DNA of 64,000 nucleotides, taken from the NCBI GenBank assembly GCA_948567375.1, contig OX419755.1, positions 77,708,931 to 77,772,930 on the forward strand. The letters are read 5' to 3'. The translations under genes were made by a program, and so were the position numbers. A model generated the notes under the pieces. That model saw only the letters and a list, made by a program, of their open reading frames with translations. It was not told the origin of the DNA and did no database searches. This document shows positions 35,221 through 47,115 of the stretch, piece after piece. The DNA comes from Lunularia cruciata. Taxonomy: Eukaryota; Streptophyta; Marchantiopsida; Lunulariales; Lunulariaceae. Every line of letters starts with the position of its first letter. Within the stretch, counting starts at the first letter, position 1.

Positions 35221-35658
35221 TCTCTCTTCATCATTCTCACTTAGCTTGTTGGGGATTTCTATTCTAAGAAGTTGTCATAAGGCAAAATGTTGAATTCGAA
35301 CCAAATTTTATTTAGGGGGACATGCAAAAGGAGCAAAACGCCAAAGAGGAACATAATCATTAAGGGAGAAAGAGAGAGCTCGAGGAAGGTATTCCAAATC
35401 ACAACCATGTGGCCACTGAATTTGATATGATTGTTCTTGTTACATTAGCGCATGGATGAATTTCTTGATCTGGAACATTGCGAAAGTTGTATCCCGCAGA
35501 CTTTATATTCAACAAAAGATTTCTCTTGTGTTGGTCTGTGATGCTATATATATACCTCTAATTTGGATCTATTCCGTCGCTCATAATTATATAGGACTTG
35601 AATTAGAAGGTACAAAGACAAGGAAAAGGAACAGGAAAACGAAGAAAAGAAACGAACG

Positions 35659-35702
35659 AACTACTACTAGCAGCAGCAGTAGTAGTAGTAGGAGTAGTAG
35701 CC
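35659..35702 (+). repeat. Trinucleotide microsatellite (ACT/AGC/AGT)
   Basis: An imperfect run of ACTACTACTAGCAGCAGCAG followed by repeated TAG. Confidence 0.8.
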
Positions 35703-37249
35703 GTGTGGATTTTAGGGATAATATATTTCCATTGCCCGGTGTGGTTCTTTATCAACACGGCCCACCACTAGAAGAGGGTTTTATAAATTTGATCCCTACA
35801 ATAATTTAAATTTAATACTCATTTTTATATATTTTTCAGAAATAATTCGTATATTAAATCTGGCCGTTTCAGTATACGTTTATGATATTATTCATGCATT
35901 CCCATGCAGTTGAAGGGTTGAACGTATATTATCTTCTAACTTCTATCTATAATTTTATTTCCAAAATTTTAAAAAATGAAGATCAGGAAAATAAAACCCA
36001 AGAAAATTTTCTAACACGTATTACAAGTAAAAAATAGTGATCTAAAAGACTCTTCGGATATCAAACGAGGAAGAGCTGTTCTAATACCAAACCTATCAGA
36101 TTCCCACCATCGTATACTACATGATGGTGGAAATTAAGCATTCGTGAGCAAAGGCCGTAACACTAAGTACTTTGGTTTTCTCACCACGTAAAACCTGCAA
36201 GATTACCTCCTCGGCATGTGCTACTGGTAGAATCATGTACTTACCGCGTAAAAGTTCTTCACCGCGTGCATGTGCCACCACAGTCGACATGGTCAGGACG
36301 GTCGGGTATATTCCCTTTTCCTCTCTTCTCGAGGGAGCGCTGCTCTACTACGTAGCTGCTTCCAACCAGGGAAGTGCGAAAACAACGATTAGTAGTTTAT
36401 CCTATCAACAACGGACGGATTTAAAGCACCTACGTTCCTTCCTTCTTTTCTTGAGTCTAGGGCAGCTTTTCTTCTATGAACACCTGGGCAACATGGATAA
36501 AATACACTTTTTGATTTTGGACGTGTTAATAGTTGGCAATGTAGATTGTGTCATGATGTGTTGTTGGCAAAAGGAAGGACCCTAATGTAGTTGGACCCAC
36601 AAATATTAATAACCTTTTTGGGTCCTATGCTGCTTTGACGAGCTTTTAGGTGACAGAGAAGATAAGAAATAGCTCCTGCAAGGTCATAAATAATCTTCTA
36701 TGGTTTCGCTCCTTTTGCCATTCCTTGCTTCTGTAAATGCAAAGTCACTTTCAGTCGTACATCTCTACCTTCGAATGTGACAAGTAAATGTAGTATAGTA
36801 AGTATAGTTTGGAGTTTACAGTTTCTTCCTAATGGCTTTAGATAGCGAGTGTGTTTGGTGATACCGACAGCTTCTCATCTTTGCATTCCAAGTTTCCATT
36901 TCTATATGTCGATATCCAAAGTGGATCAAACAAACATCACTATTATTGCACTTTCTTGCTTTGGAATTCCTTACAATGGCCTGGGAAAGCACGTAATTTC
37001 AACCAAGAAACTTCAAAGGTTTTAAACCAGTCGGTTTTCGAGGACATGAATCCATGCTTGCTATTCTACCCATGATAACGAAAACTTTGTTTAACCGTAA
37101 GAGATATGAGACGGTTTCATCAAGGTATGGACATCGTTTGCAGAAAAGATTACAAGAAACGATGGACAGGACCAATGTGGTCTAAACCTTGGAAATCGTC
37201 CCTTGGACAACATAACCTCACTATATCATGGCAATCATCTACTCCTTAC

Positions 37250-37525
37250 TATAGCTGCTTTCTAACCATGAGTGGTGATTCAAGATGTTTTAGACAGTTT
37301 CAAACAAGGGGCTTACTAGAGGACCAACTGCAGAAGCTCAACCACATAATCGTACCACGTACGGCTTATAATGACACGCTTTACCTAGCTGCTCTCTAAT
37401 TATGAGTGATTCAAGGTGTTTTAGACAGTTTCAGTCAAGTCCTTAAGTAAGCCCCTTAAGGACTCAAGGACCAACTGCAGAAAACCAACCACATAGTCGG
37501 ACCATGTAAAGCTTATAATGATATC
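37250..37525 (+). repeat. Tandem duplication, ~140-bp unit
   Basis: Both copies contain AGCTGCT-TCTAA, GTGATTCAAGATG/GGTG, TTTTAGACAGTTTC, GGACCAACTGCAGAA and GCTTATAATGA. Copy 2 gains a small inverted repeat CCTTAAGTAAGCCCCTTAAGG. Confidence 0.7.
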
Positions 37526-37965
37526 TTAGTCGAGGAGGCAGCGTTTGGCAAACCTGGATAGTCTTGTGGAGAGAGGCAGGAAGGTTCTCTAAACTAAACT
37601 TGGATGGAATACCACTCTCACTTGCTTATTTTACTGCGCATTTTAGATAACTATCCATTGCTTTACAATGAGCATTTGGCGCGAGCAATCAATACGAGAC
37701 ATTCACATTAAATGATGCTTCTTGGAATGCTCTAGTAATTTATAGATCATAAATGATATGCATAGCTCAAATATCTTAGATATACTTGGATTATTAAAGT
37801 TAGTCTCATTTTACTTCTTATATTTTAACTTTGGGATCGATTTATTTTCACCACATTCTTTAGTATTTTCACCGTCCCACCTAGGGTGAGATATTGGGTC
37901 AGATGCGGTGGAAATATAAAAAATTTGATAGAAATAACACATTCCTATTTTTTTTCGTGTCGATA

Positions 37966-38080
37966 CTATTGGAACCTAGCCCCATTCTCCCTAGTCCCTT
38001 GTACGGCTTGATGGGAAGACCCATCAAGATCAAGATGGGCTTTTCCATCCTCCTTGTTGTTGTACGCGGTCGCCTTTCTC
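37966..38080 (+). repeat. Dispersed ~100-bp repeat, copy 3
   Basis: CCTAGCCCCAT, CCCTTGTACGGCTTGATGGG, then a local snap-back (CTTGATGGGAAGACCCATCAAG), CCATCCTCCTT and TACGCGGTCGCCTTTC. It shares block order with copies 1 and 2 and carries an extra internal hairpin. Confidence 0.6.
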
Positions 38081-38234
38081 CCGATTGGATTGAAGTAATA
38101 TACAGAAGTAAATGGCTGCTCTTGGGTCCAACTATTTTGATTCGATGGAGCAGGGCATTCGTGTTGGCGAACTAATTATCACTCTGTCTCTCGCGCGCGT
38201 TACAGAAGAGGAATTGAATGAGAAAAGCACGAGA

Positions 38235-38590
38235 AATGAGTTTTCTCTCTCTGAAGTGTAGATCTCCATAACATCCAATAAAGTATCAATCTGGTTCTGG
38301 CTATATGCTTACTGGTGACATCAATACCTATGCAGAAGTATATTCGTTAAATTTCTAAACCGTTAGCAACCCTATGCTCATCGTCTCTCTAGCATTATAA
38401 ATGCCAAGAGCATGAGAGATGAGGTTTCTCCCCAAAGTGTAAATCTCCAGGAACATCCCATACGAATATCTATCGGATATATATACGCTTGAACCTAAAA
38501 AAATAGAGGTTTCTCCCCAAAAAGTAAATCTCCAGTAACATCCCATAACGAATATCTATCGGATATATATACGCTTGGAGCCTAAAAAAT
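38235..38590 (+). repeat. Tandem duplication, ~87-bp unit (two good copies and one degenerate)
   Basis: Copies at about 38416-38494 and 38503-38590 share GAGGTTTCTCCCCAAA, GTAAATCTCCAG, AACATCCCATA and CGAATATCTATCGGATATAT. A weaker copy lies near 38235-38280 (GAGTTTTCTCTC...GTAGATCTCC). Confidence 0.75.
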
Positions 38591-38790
38591 AACAAGTCCA
38601 GAGTAAAATGATCAGGGGTCCTATTATATTATATAGACTGTGAGTAGTGCAGAATGCTTTGCGAGGGTTCAATATACTTTCAGCACAATTACTTAAACTT
38701 TATCTGGAAAAAATTGAATCACATTTTGAAAGTCATAGAGGGTGCTCCCAAGTTAAGAAATTCTCATTCAATTTTTTTATTTTCTCTAAC

Positions 38791-38912
38791 AAGTTAGAGT
38801 GGACCGGTTGGCTAGGGCATTAGTATAGGAACGAGAGTTGGGATTCAAACCTGTTGTGCATAATCTTGAAGGGTGTGTAGATTTTGTCAAACTATTATCA
38901 AAAACTATGATT
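38791..38912 (+). mobile_element. Putative tRNA-derived SINE
   Basis: A GTGGACCGGTTGGCTAGGGC head (A-box-like) is followed about 35 bp later by GGATTCAAACC (B-box-like) and a T-rich end. The same ~115-bp segment lies in opposite orientation inside both long gypsy LTRs (50280-50400 and 60835-60965), with matching TTGTGCATAATCTTGAAGGG and GATTTTGTCAAAC blocks. Alternatively this is a fragment of that LTR. Confidence 0.45.
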
Positions 38913-39826
38913 TTTCTTTTAATTTTGGAGCACTTCCGGTGATTCTCTTTTGCAAATCTTAATAGTATACTTATTTTACTACATGAGTGAATAGCATGAA
39001 GGTTATGGATAGGTTCTTGATATTATTATTGTATCCTTACTTGATATTATTTGGCATTGTGATCCATGCTAATTATTGGTAAATAAATTTCATGTACAAT
39101 ATTGATAGTGCTAATTAAGTATTAATTATTACATTTAGAAAATGTCATTTTCATAGTGGAACGTGAGTTAAAGGTTCAGTTTAGTATTTTCAACTTCTAG
39201 TATGGTGAGGATTAAGAAAAATAAAGAGTAGAAGTATGAAGAGTAATGTTTGTTATATTTGAAAGTACACTAGAGTATTAATGAAAAAAATAACAATTTT
39301 GGTTCTATTAGTATCTAATTTTGAAATAAATGAAATATGAAAGTTATAATTTTTGGGTTTTGTTAGATCTTTTATATATTCAAATAAAGGGTGGTGCAAT
39401 TTTACTCCCAATCTAAAAAAAAACTTTACACTTGTTCTATTGGGACCTTGGTTGAAAATTTAATATGTTGTTTTATCCTTCTTTTATTAGGACATAATCT
39501 AAAAAACAAAGAGATTAGAAAGTGAAAGTTATGAGTGTTTATAATTCTAGAATGTTGAAATTTAATATCTTCTCATTCTAATGTAGTATTAATATTTACC
39601 TCTCAGGGGTTGCACAATAAAGGAAAAGCACAAAGATTATGATTGAACCATTGAAGATATCCATATATGTCAAACAACTAAATCTAAAGTTTAAAAATTG
39701 AAGTTATACATGTTACATATACTTCTCTGTTAATTTTCTTCTTGATATATTGATCCAGTTAGTATGAACCATGTCTCAAAGTTAAAACCTTTTGTCTCTA
39801 ACCAATCCTCTTTCCTACTCATATTT

Positions 39827-39856
39827 CCTAAACCCTGAACCCTAAACTCTAAACCT
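39827..39856 (+). repeat. Short telomere-like motif
   Basis: CCTAAACCCTGAACCCTAAAC continues into TCTAAACC: degenerate plant telomeric CCCTAAA units. It could be an interstitial scar or a telo-box. Confidence 0.6.
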
Positions 39857-41033
39857 CCTCCTCCAATCTTTTTTAATGACCATGAAGAATACCAAGTTGA
39901 ATATATATTTGCATGAAGAGTTATCTAACATTGCTGCCAATGAAAAGTTGAATCTAAGATCTTTTGGAAAGGTTATCCCTCCTATAATGTCACATGGAAG
40001 ACTCTTTCTTATCTCCAAAATGCTCATGTAACCATACAAGAATTTGAAGATTCCATGGCAATGAGGACGGAACCAAATAGTGATGGTGGAATACATAATA
40101 ATATTGAGTTAGCATAAGCTAATTCCAGCTAAAAGAAATTAGGACTACTATACATCTAAGAAAGTTCTAGAAGCATCCATGAAGCTTCCAATGGATTGAG
40201 TATCTTGTATCCTAAGTAAATTGCTACCTTAGCTCATACTCCAAGAGAGGAGGCTTCATTGCAAGCTTCCTTTTTAGACTTGTACTTATTTACATATAAA
40301 TACATAACTAGGGCTTAGTCCAAACATTCAGAGTTCCACTCAGTTGAGATTTTCCAATTTGATCTTCCATTTTACAATTTCTCTCCTCAATCTTTTATAC
40401 TTAGTGAGCTTTTTCTCTTTATGTAATCTTTCCATGGTTTTACTTCTTCTGTTTTTAACCAATATAGCTTCTCACATGTGGTGGTCACATTCCTTGAACA
40501 CTTGCAATTACTTGACAAGTAGATCAATTGAAATGATATTTCTTTTATCTTGGTATATTTTTGAGTTCTTTTATTCATTGCTTGGACATTCTAGGTTGTG
40601 TTATCATTATTGGCAAACAAAATTTTAATTACCATGCTTAGTTTAGAGCTCTTTTGTTTATTGTATTGGTCATTCAAGGTGGTATATCTCCATTAATGGT
40701 AGATGATATCCATAATAAGTGCTTTGTGGATTAAATTGTGGAGTCCTTTCATCAGATGACTTTTGAGCTTCATCTTATTTGCATGAAAGTCAAGGTGTCA
40801 AAGTGTAGGATATGATCTCTTATATGATCATGGTCTCATACTTCCAATGGGTTGTATCACATTTGCACATAGCTTATGCATTCTTTAGTACACTTAGGGT
40901 CTAAAGATTAGGGTCTATTTAGATGGTAGCCTTGCATAATAAATATTACATATGGATGCACTTATTCTATTAGTGGATCTACAAGTGGCCTTTTTTCCTC
41001 TATTATTGCTTGTCAATAACCAATTTGCCTATG

Positions 41034-41182
41034 TCTATTTCATTTGGTTCTTGTTTTCTTTCCCATCTATCTTGTGGAGAACCTTGGTATGACTTCATAT
41101 GATATAGGTATTTCTATTTCATTTGGTTTTCCTTTTCTTTCCTTTCTTTCGTGTTGGAGACACTTGATATGATATAGGTATT
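41034..41182 (+). repeat. Tandem duplication, ~77-bp unit
   Basis: Two copies of TCTATTTCATTTGGTT, C/T-rich, TTGGAGA, CTTGATATGA and TATGATATAGGTATT, side by side. Confidence 0.6.
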
Positions 41183-44175
41183 ATTGATGACAATATTAGA
41201 GAAAAATGCGTAGATTTGGAAGAGATGACCATCATGGATAGTTGGCGAGATAAACACTATCAACCAAAGTCTCTTAAGTATAGCGAGTGCATTTTGTCTC
41301 ATTTAGAGAACTTGCAAATGCTTTGCTTTGACCGTACAAAGTCTTCGTAAAGGACTTTATCTCCAGCTTTGACTACAGAAAATACTAATATTACCAATGA
41401 GAATATCCTACATACATCTCTCATGCCGACTACAAACATCCTATATAAATCCAGGTAAAGAAGGATATTGTAGTTTGAATTTGTGGCTCTGTACTTTGAT
41501 TGTCTAATTCTTGAGTTTTTACATCAGAGTCGACTCTACTCCATACAGAATGACATTTTGACTTCTGGATAATGCACTGCTACTGTCGTAATACACTATT
41601 CCCGTTAATGGCAGCCAAGTCTTTGGATGGGTCAATATTGTAGATGCCTTTGCTGATTATCAGAGAACAAAAAGATGAATTTGGTTTTCCTTATTTCGTG
41701 CTGGAACCTGAATCGGACCCATAGCTCCGGGCACCTTCACGGTTTGAGAGAGCTCAATTATGAAACAATTAAAGCATATTGCCGGCAATCCCTTTGGAGA
41801 GCCCAAACTTGAAATCAGGTACCGCAGAGCGAATCCTTTGGTCCACACCTGCAGGCAAACCTCGTGCGCTTTGAATTGGAGACTCTCCTGGAAGTACAGT
41901 ATTTTGAAAGATGTTCCCTTTCGCTGTTTACTGGCTCTTCTCTGTTCATCGGGTATTCAGCACAATGAGTCTGGAGGAGTGAATGAAACCCACAGATGGA
42001 CAGTTACATTGCAAGGAGGACGATCGTAGAGAGACATTGGTGGGGAAGAGACCCCGCACGTTCGTTGTTAAGAACGACCCATCGGGTAGGTGGGTGTCTA
42101 TCAATGTGGGATGTTACAGACTATAACTAAAGACACCCTGTTTACTGTTTCCCCTCAAGAGGCTGACGTTGAAAGGCCTGTCAACTCCTCTTTGTGCATC
42201 TCGCGAATTACTACGACAGTAGTCTGCTTCAGCGAAGAACAAGACCCAGAGTGCAATTCAAGTACTTTACGATAATGGAATAAACTTAACTATTCACATG
42301 AGTTGGACTGCTCGCAGGAGAAAAGTATCCGCTCATGTAAAGACTGCACGCAATTCCTGTAGATGCGGTTTGTCCCACTGTTGAGAACGAATTACTCCAG
42401 CAAATAAGCAGGACATTCAAAAGTCAAAAGTGACGCTCTCCGTAATGCCCTTCCATCGCACATAGGATGTCTTCCTGTCACATTTCAATTCGAAGCAGAG
42501 ATTGACTATGAAAAGGATCTGAGAGAGAACGAAGGCTGAAACCAGAAGAAACTGACGCGTGTTAAAGAGTTAAAGGCAGACTGTACTCCGATGATTTTGA
42601 CAGGGCATAGTGACGCTTGTTGGTGAGTGACGTATCGGGATGTCAGATTGGGATTCATTTTATTGAAAGTTAATCTGACAACTGTCATTAAACTCCCCAA
42701 ACAAATCCGACTCAGATGTGAAAGGAACAAAACTTCGTATGCGAACCTGCCTTATTATAAGAAACTGAAACCAACAGCGGTGATTGATCATGCGAGAGGT
42801 TGCCTTCTACTCTCTACCACATCAATCGCCATTTCTTCCACAAGCTGTATGGAGAGCGGACGAAACGGACGAAATTTGGACGAAATTTGGACTTTCCATG
42901 ACTACATATCTCGTTCGTGGCACTCCCTCTTCTTGCATGCTAAGGGGTTACCATGGTTGTGCTAAACTATGTACATGGTCCAGCACAACATGTGCGTCTA
43001 CGCTCCTCCACCTCAGCAATGGGATGTTGTCTGGAAGATCTTTTCACACTCGGTTCTCGAAAGCACCTCCACCCTTCCAGACGTCCATCCTTATCACTAC
43101 CACGGTATTATTTTGTATCGGTACATTCCACAAAATAGACCCCAGATATACTTCACTGGCAGGCTTTCCACTGATTCGGACGTTCAGTTTGAGCGCTTTT
43201 TCTCGCTGCTGTAAGTTTCAGAGCATGACAATGTTTTCATCTTCACTTGCTGCCAATAGAGAAACCATATGAAAATATGAGTGGCTGAATTTTGGATTAT
43301 AGGGAAATAAAAGAAACACATCCACTCTAAACCTCGGTACGCAGTTGTTTCAACATATGCTATTCTATCAACGGGTGTCGTTGTCGTCTAACTCAGATGC
43401 AAAGATTGAGCTATTTGATATAAGGGGGTCAATAAGCACTTGCCTACCTTGAGACTTAGGCGAGAAAATGATAGACACAGCAGCCGATGTACACCAGGAA
43501 GCTCCATAGTCGACTTATCTGCAAGTAGGTCAGACACTTGCCATTCAAGTGATTATTCGTAGGCCACAGTCTACCCTCATTGGCTGAAAGCTCGTATGTT
43601 GAGAGACGGAAAAATAGGTGACGTTCTAATTGGATCAAATTCTGTGCTCCCATCTCTAAATTCCACCCCAGAGTTACACTCATACTCCCATATCCGCACC
43701 TGCCAAAATATGAAGCGACATTACCACACAGTTAAGACACACTGACACCTACAAGAACTTCTAGAAGAGAGTGAATCAACAGAAGTAAATTCATGCAGTG
43801 AACCTAACAAATACCTGTAGCTAACTGTTAGGGGAGAAGCAAATCCCACGACCGAAAGACATGTTGCACATCATCGACCTAGTGAAACCCTTCGACAGTG
43901 CAGTCCGAAAACATTTGGGATGATTTTCATAAGTCACCACGTACTTGACGAGAAAATTTATATACGGAGATTCATATATCAACCTAGATACAATCTTGTT
44001 ACGAGAGAAACTATACCATTTCGCAGAAGTGTGCTCTTACTTCGTGGAGTGTCAGTCGGAGGAAAAAACTATTAACGCCAGGAAGACCTCTTGCTTTCCA
44101 ACCTCTCAAGGGGTTCGGAAGTAGCCAAACACAACTACCGTTCATTTGTCAACAAAGCCCATCCAGCTACCATAC

Positions 44176-47115
44176 TCATGTCTGGTACCCTGCTTGAGTC
44201 ATCCACAGGGACCACCGTGCAGCTTCAAGGAGATTCCCTGACTTCTCGAATGCAGCAACAAGATTCACGTAAGTTATCCGGTCAGGCATCAAACCGACCT
44301 CCTGCATTTCTTTAAAGACTCTGATGACTTCTTCTGGCATCTCAGCAAGACCGTACGAGTGAATCAGAGTATTATATGTCCATCGATCGGGTTTCCAGCC
44401 CTGTTGCTCCATTTCCTCTAGCACTCTCTGCACTTCTTGTAGCAAGCCCTTTTTACCGAAGATGTTGATCAAGATATTATACGTTGATACGTCACCACGG
44501 CAGCCAGCCCTTCGCATCCGTTCTAGTACATCTTCCATCTTAGTAAACATGCCCGCCTTCCCATAGGCATCGATCATAGCATTATATGCTTCCAAAGAAC
44601 CTACAAAACCCATTCTTTGCATGTCCCACAGAGTACGCTCCATGTTCGGGAAATCTCTACATTTTCCGTAAGCGTCGATGAGCGTGCTATAGGTGATTTT
44701 ATCCAGCATGCCACATTGCTGGGCCAGGTCAAAGATGTCCCGAGTCCTGTCCATCATGCCGGCCTTTCCATACAGGTCTATCATAAGATTGAAAGTGACA
44801 ACATTTGGCGTACATCCAGCATCAAGTAACGCTTGAAACAGAAGAGAAGTCTCCTCTAGAGGCAGTGCCCGACCACAGCAATTGATTATGCAGGTGAGGA
44901 GTCCCTCGTCAAGCTCAAGGCCCAGATCCAGGATCTTCCAGTACAACTCAGTACCTTCCTGTTCAAGCTCTGCTTTTTGTAATACCCTCAGCATTGATTG
45001 AAAGGTGTATGCATCAGGGCTCAGGTCCGGATGCTGCTCCACAATTTGGTAAACTTTCTTCGCCTCCTCATGCAAGCCTGCCTTCATGTACACGCTTAAC
45101 AGCACATTGTAAGCAACTATGTCGAGTTTTACTCCACAGCCTTTGAGCTTATTGAACAACCTCTCCGCTTCTTCGACGTTCCCAAGCATGCCATAGACAC
45201 TGATCATCGTGCAAGTGGTCTCCAGACCTGGAAATATACCTGCAGCCTGAAGTTCTGTGAACAAATGAACAGCATCCTCTAGCTTTCCATTGTCTTTGCA
45301 TTGGCAGATTAGAGCTAAACATACACTTTCTTTGGGAATCAGGGCTGCTCTGCGCATTGTACGGAAGGTTTCTAGAGCTGCTTCATTCATGTTGCACTTC
45401 AGGTATGCGTTGAGTAGTGGAGCATAACTTGGGACATCAACAGACCACCCAGCTTCTTTCATAGAATTCATCAACTTGCCTAAGTTCTTCAATTTGCCAG
45501 CTCTCTCCATGGCTCTCAAAGCTGCATCCAAGGTCTGAGAGTCTGGCTTACACCCTATCTCCTTCATTTCCTGCAGAACCCTCACAATTCCTCCACCATT
45601 TCTTACTTTCCCGTAAAGATTGATCAAGGTATTATAGTTCTGCAACGAAGGACGGTAGTTCAGAGCTTTCATTTCTGAAAATAACCTCAAAGCGTCTTTC
45701 AGTTTTCCTGCTCTTCCGCATGCTCCAACCATAGACCTGTACGTGGACTCATCGGGAGTAACTCCAACTTCTATCATTTTCCGAAATGTGGCACAAGCTC
45801 GCTCGAAAAGATGTGCCCTACCGTAAGCCAAGATCATCGAGTTGAACGCCACCAAGTCTGGCCTGATCTGAGCTTCCTGCATTCCTTGGAATTTTTTCTC
45901 TGCATCACGGACTTTCCCCTGTTGACCGTAGACGTTGATCTGCATTAGCCAGTTCTCCTTGTCCCGTTTAATATCACGGTACTCCATGTCCTGAATGGTT
46001 TTCTCAGCCTTGTGGTAAAGACCGGCTCGCGTATACAAGGAAATCATGGCAGTGTATGCACCGCAACAACGAAACTCGCTGCCGTCGAACATGTGGAAAA
46101 CGTTCTCAGCCTCACTAATCTTCCTATTCTTTTGCAAAAGGCGAAGGAGGGTCACAAAGGTAGACTGCTGTGGTCTGAAACCCCTAGGAACCATAATGGA
46201 AAATATCTTATACGCGAACTCTGGCGCGCCGGCATTAACCGCGGCTTCAACAATGCTGTTCCAGGTTTGATTATCCGAAGTCGAGCCTACCTCCTCTAGA
46301 AGTTCCACAATTTTATCCCACGATTGCCTCTTCATCATAACCTTCAGTCCTATCCTGTAAGCGTGTGGATTGTTTCTAATTTTACCGTTCCGGCGCATCC
46401 AAGAAAAGACGTCTAAAATTCTATCCTCGTTCCGAACACCGGCAAGAAGAGTATCAACATTTTTGATGGCAAATCCATTAACCCCGGACCTGGAAAGCAT
46501 AAGATCAACATCCAATGCAGAACTCGACAATTCCACCCGGGTGACAAGCTCCTCCAACTCCGCTGGAGATGCATTCCTCGGGACGGCCAATTCCATACCC
46601 TTGAACGACTCAAAAACTGCTCCTTCCCTTCTGGAAGCAGAATTCTCATGATCAAGCAATGAATTATCAGCAGCAGCAACACCTTTCCGTCTCGGCTCTC
46701 CAGGAGCTTCACCTCTCCCTCCCTGTACAACGGCAGCTCGGTGATGATCCACAATTTTGTAACTCAGACTTTTGTTAAACCCGTTCTTCACACTCAATGA
46801 CGACGCACGCGCTCCTCCTTGTTCACTAGAAGAAGTGGCGCCGCCTGCACAGATACAGAGAAGAGAACAAGAAGCGGAAGACGCTGCAAACTGCGAATGA
46901 TCGCATGATGTGCTGGAGAGTGTAGGGAATGAGGAAAAGACCGCGGGATTCATTATTCTCAACCGACTTCGGTCGAAGCACATGGATGGAATTATCAACC
47001 TGAGCGGAGCACCATGCCTACCGGCAGCAGCTCCGATAAAATTATCCGCACCAATCCACCATCTCTCGTTCTCCGCTCCGGACAGCGCCAGCGCTCCGCC
47101 AGTTCTCCACTCCAT
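44176..47115 (-). CDS. Chloroplast P-class PPR protein, likely orthologue of Arabidopsis At4g30825 (BFA2)
   Basis: An intact, intronless 979-codon frame from ATG 47115 to TGA 44176. The N-terminal ~130 residues are Ser/Arg/Ala-rich without PPR motifs, consistent with a transit peptide and linker. From about residue 240 onward the protein is built of 35-residue PPR motifs in tandem (for example TYNTLIHSYG, AYNAMIDAYGKAGM, TFNLMIDLYGKAGM, AYNVLLSVYMKAG, TYRSMVGACGRAGK). There is no E/DYW or SMR domain. Motif order and signatures such as INCCGRALPLEE, SLEAYNAMIDAYGK and the end EAARWSLWM-x-QAG match At4g30825 as I know it. That protein, BFA2, stabilises chloroplast atp operon transcripts for ATP synthase assembly. 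The product probably binds plastid RNA. Family is certain; orthology is from memory of the Arabidopsis protein. A start at an internal Met is possible. Confidence 0.9.
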   Translation of the reverse strand: MEWRTGGALALSGAENERWWIGADNFIGAAAGRHGAPLRLIIPSMCFDRSRLRIMNPAVFSSFPTLSSTSCDHSQFAASSASCSLLCICAGGATSSSEQGGARASSLSVKNGFNKSLSYKIVDHHRAAVVQGGRGEAPGEPRRKGVAAADNSLLDHENSASRREGAVFESFKGMELAVPRNASPAELEELVTRVELSSSALDVDLMLSRSGVNGFAIKNVDTLLAGVRNEDRILDVFSWMRRNGKIRNNPHAYRIGLKVMMKRQSWDKIVELLEEVGSTSDNQTWNSIVEAAVNAGAPEFAYKIFSIMVPRGFRPQQSTFVTLLRLLQKNRKISEAENVFHMFDGSEFRCCGAYTAMISLYTRAGLYHKAEKTIQDMEYRDIKRDKENWLMQINVYGQQGKVRDAEKKFQGMQEAQIRPDLVAFNSMILAYGRAHLFERACATFRKMIEVGVTPDESTYRSMVGACGRAGKLKDALRLFSEMKALNYRPSLQNYNTLINLYGKVRNGGGIVRVLQEMKEIGCKPDSQTLDAALRAMERAGKLKNLGKLMNSMKEAGWSVDVPSYAPLLNAYLKCNMNEAALETFRTMRRAALIPKESVCLALICQCKDNGKLEDAVHLFTELQAAGIFPGLETTCTMISVYGMLGNVEEAERLFNKLKGCGVKLDIVAYNVLLSVYMKAGLHEEAKKVYQIVEQHPDLSPDAYTFQSMLRVLQKAELEQEGTELYWKILDLGLELDEGLLTCIINCCGRALPLEETSLLFQALLDAGCTPNVVTFNLMIDLYGKAGMMDRTRDIFDLAQQCGMLDKITYSTLIDAYGKCRDFPNMERTLWDMQRMGFVGSLEAYNAMIDAYGKAGMFTKMEDVLERMRRAGCRGDVSTYNILINIFGKKGLLQEVQRVLEEMEQQGWKPDRWTYNTLIHSYGLAEMPEEVIRVFKEMQEVGLMPDRITYVNLVAAFEKSGNLLEAARWSLWMTQAGYQT

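Larger units (their letters stand above)
34600..44175. other. Gene-poor interval
   Basis: No gene recognised. The content is the dispersed repeat copies, tandem duplications, a SINE-like element, a telomere-like motif and AT-rich DNA (38700-41300). Short open frames such as 36172-36585 and 42969-43214 lack recognisable domains. The last few hundred bases are probably the PPR gene's 3' UTR. Confidence 0.45.

Noticed and set aside
42784-43272. Overlapping plus-strand frames of 81-162 codons
   Set aside because: Three overlapping frames of similar length, none with recognisable motifs or splice signals that extend them.
46012-46651. Plus-strand frames within the PPR region
   Set aside because: Antisense shadows of the PPR coding sequence.
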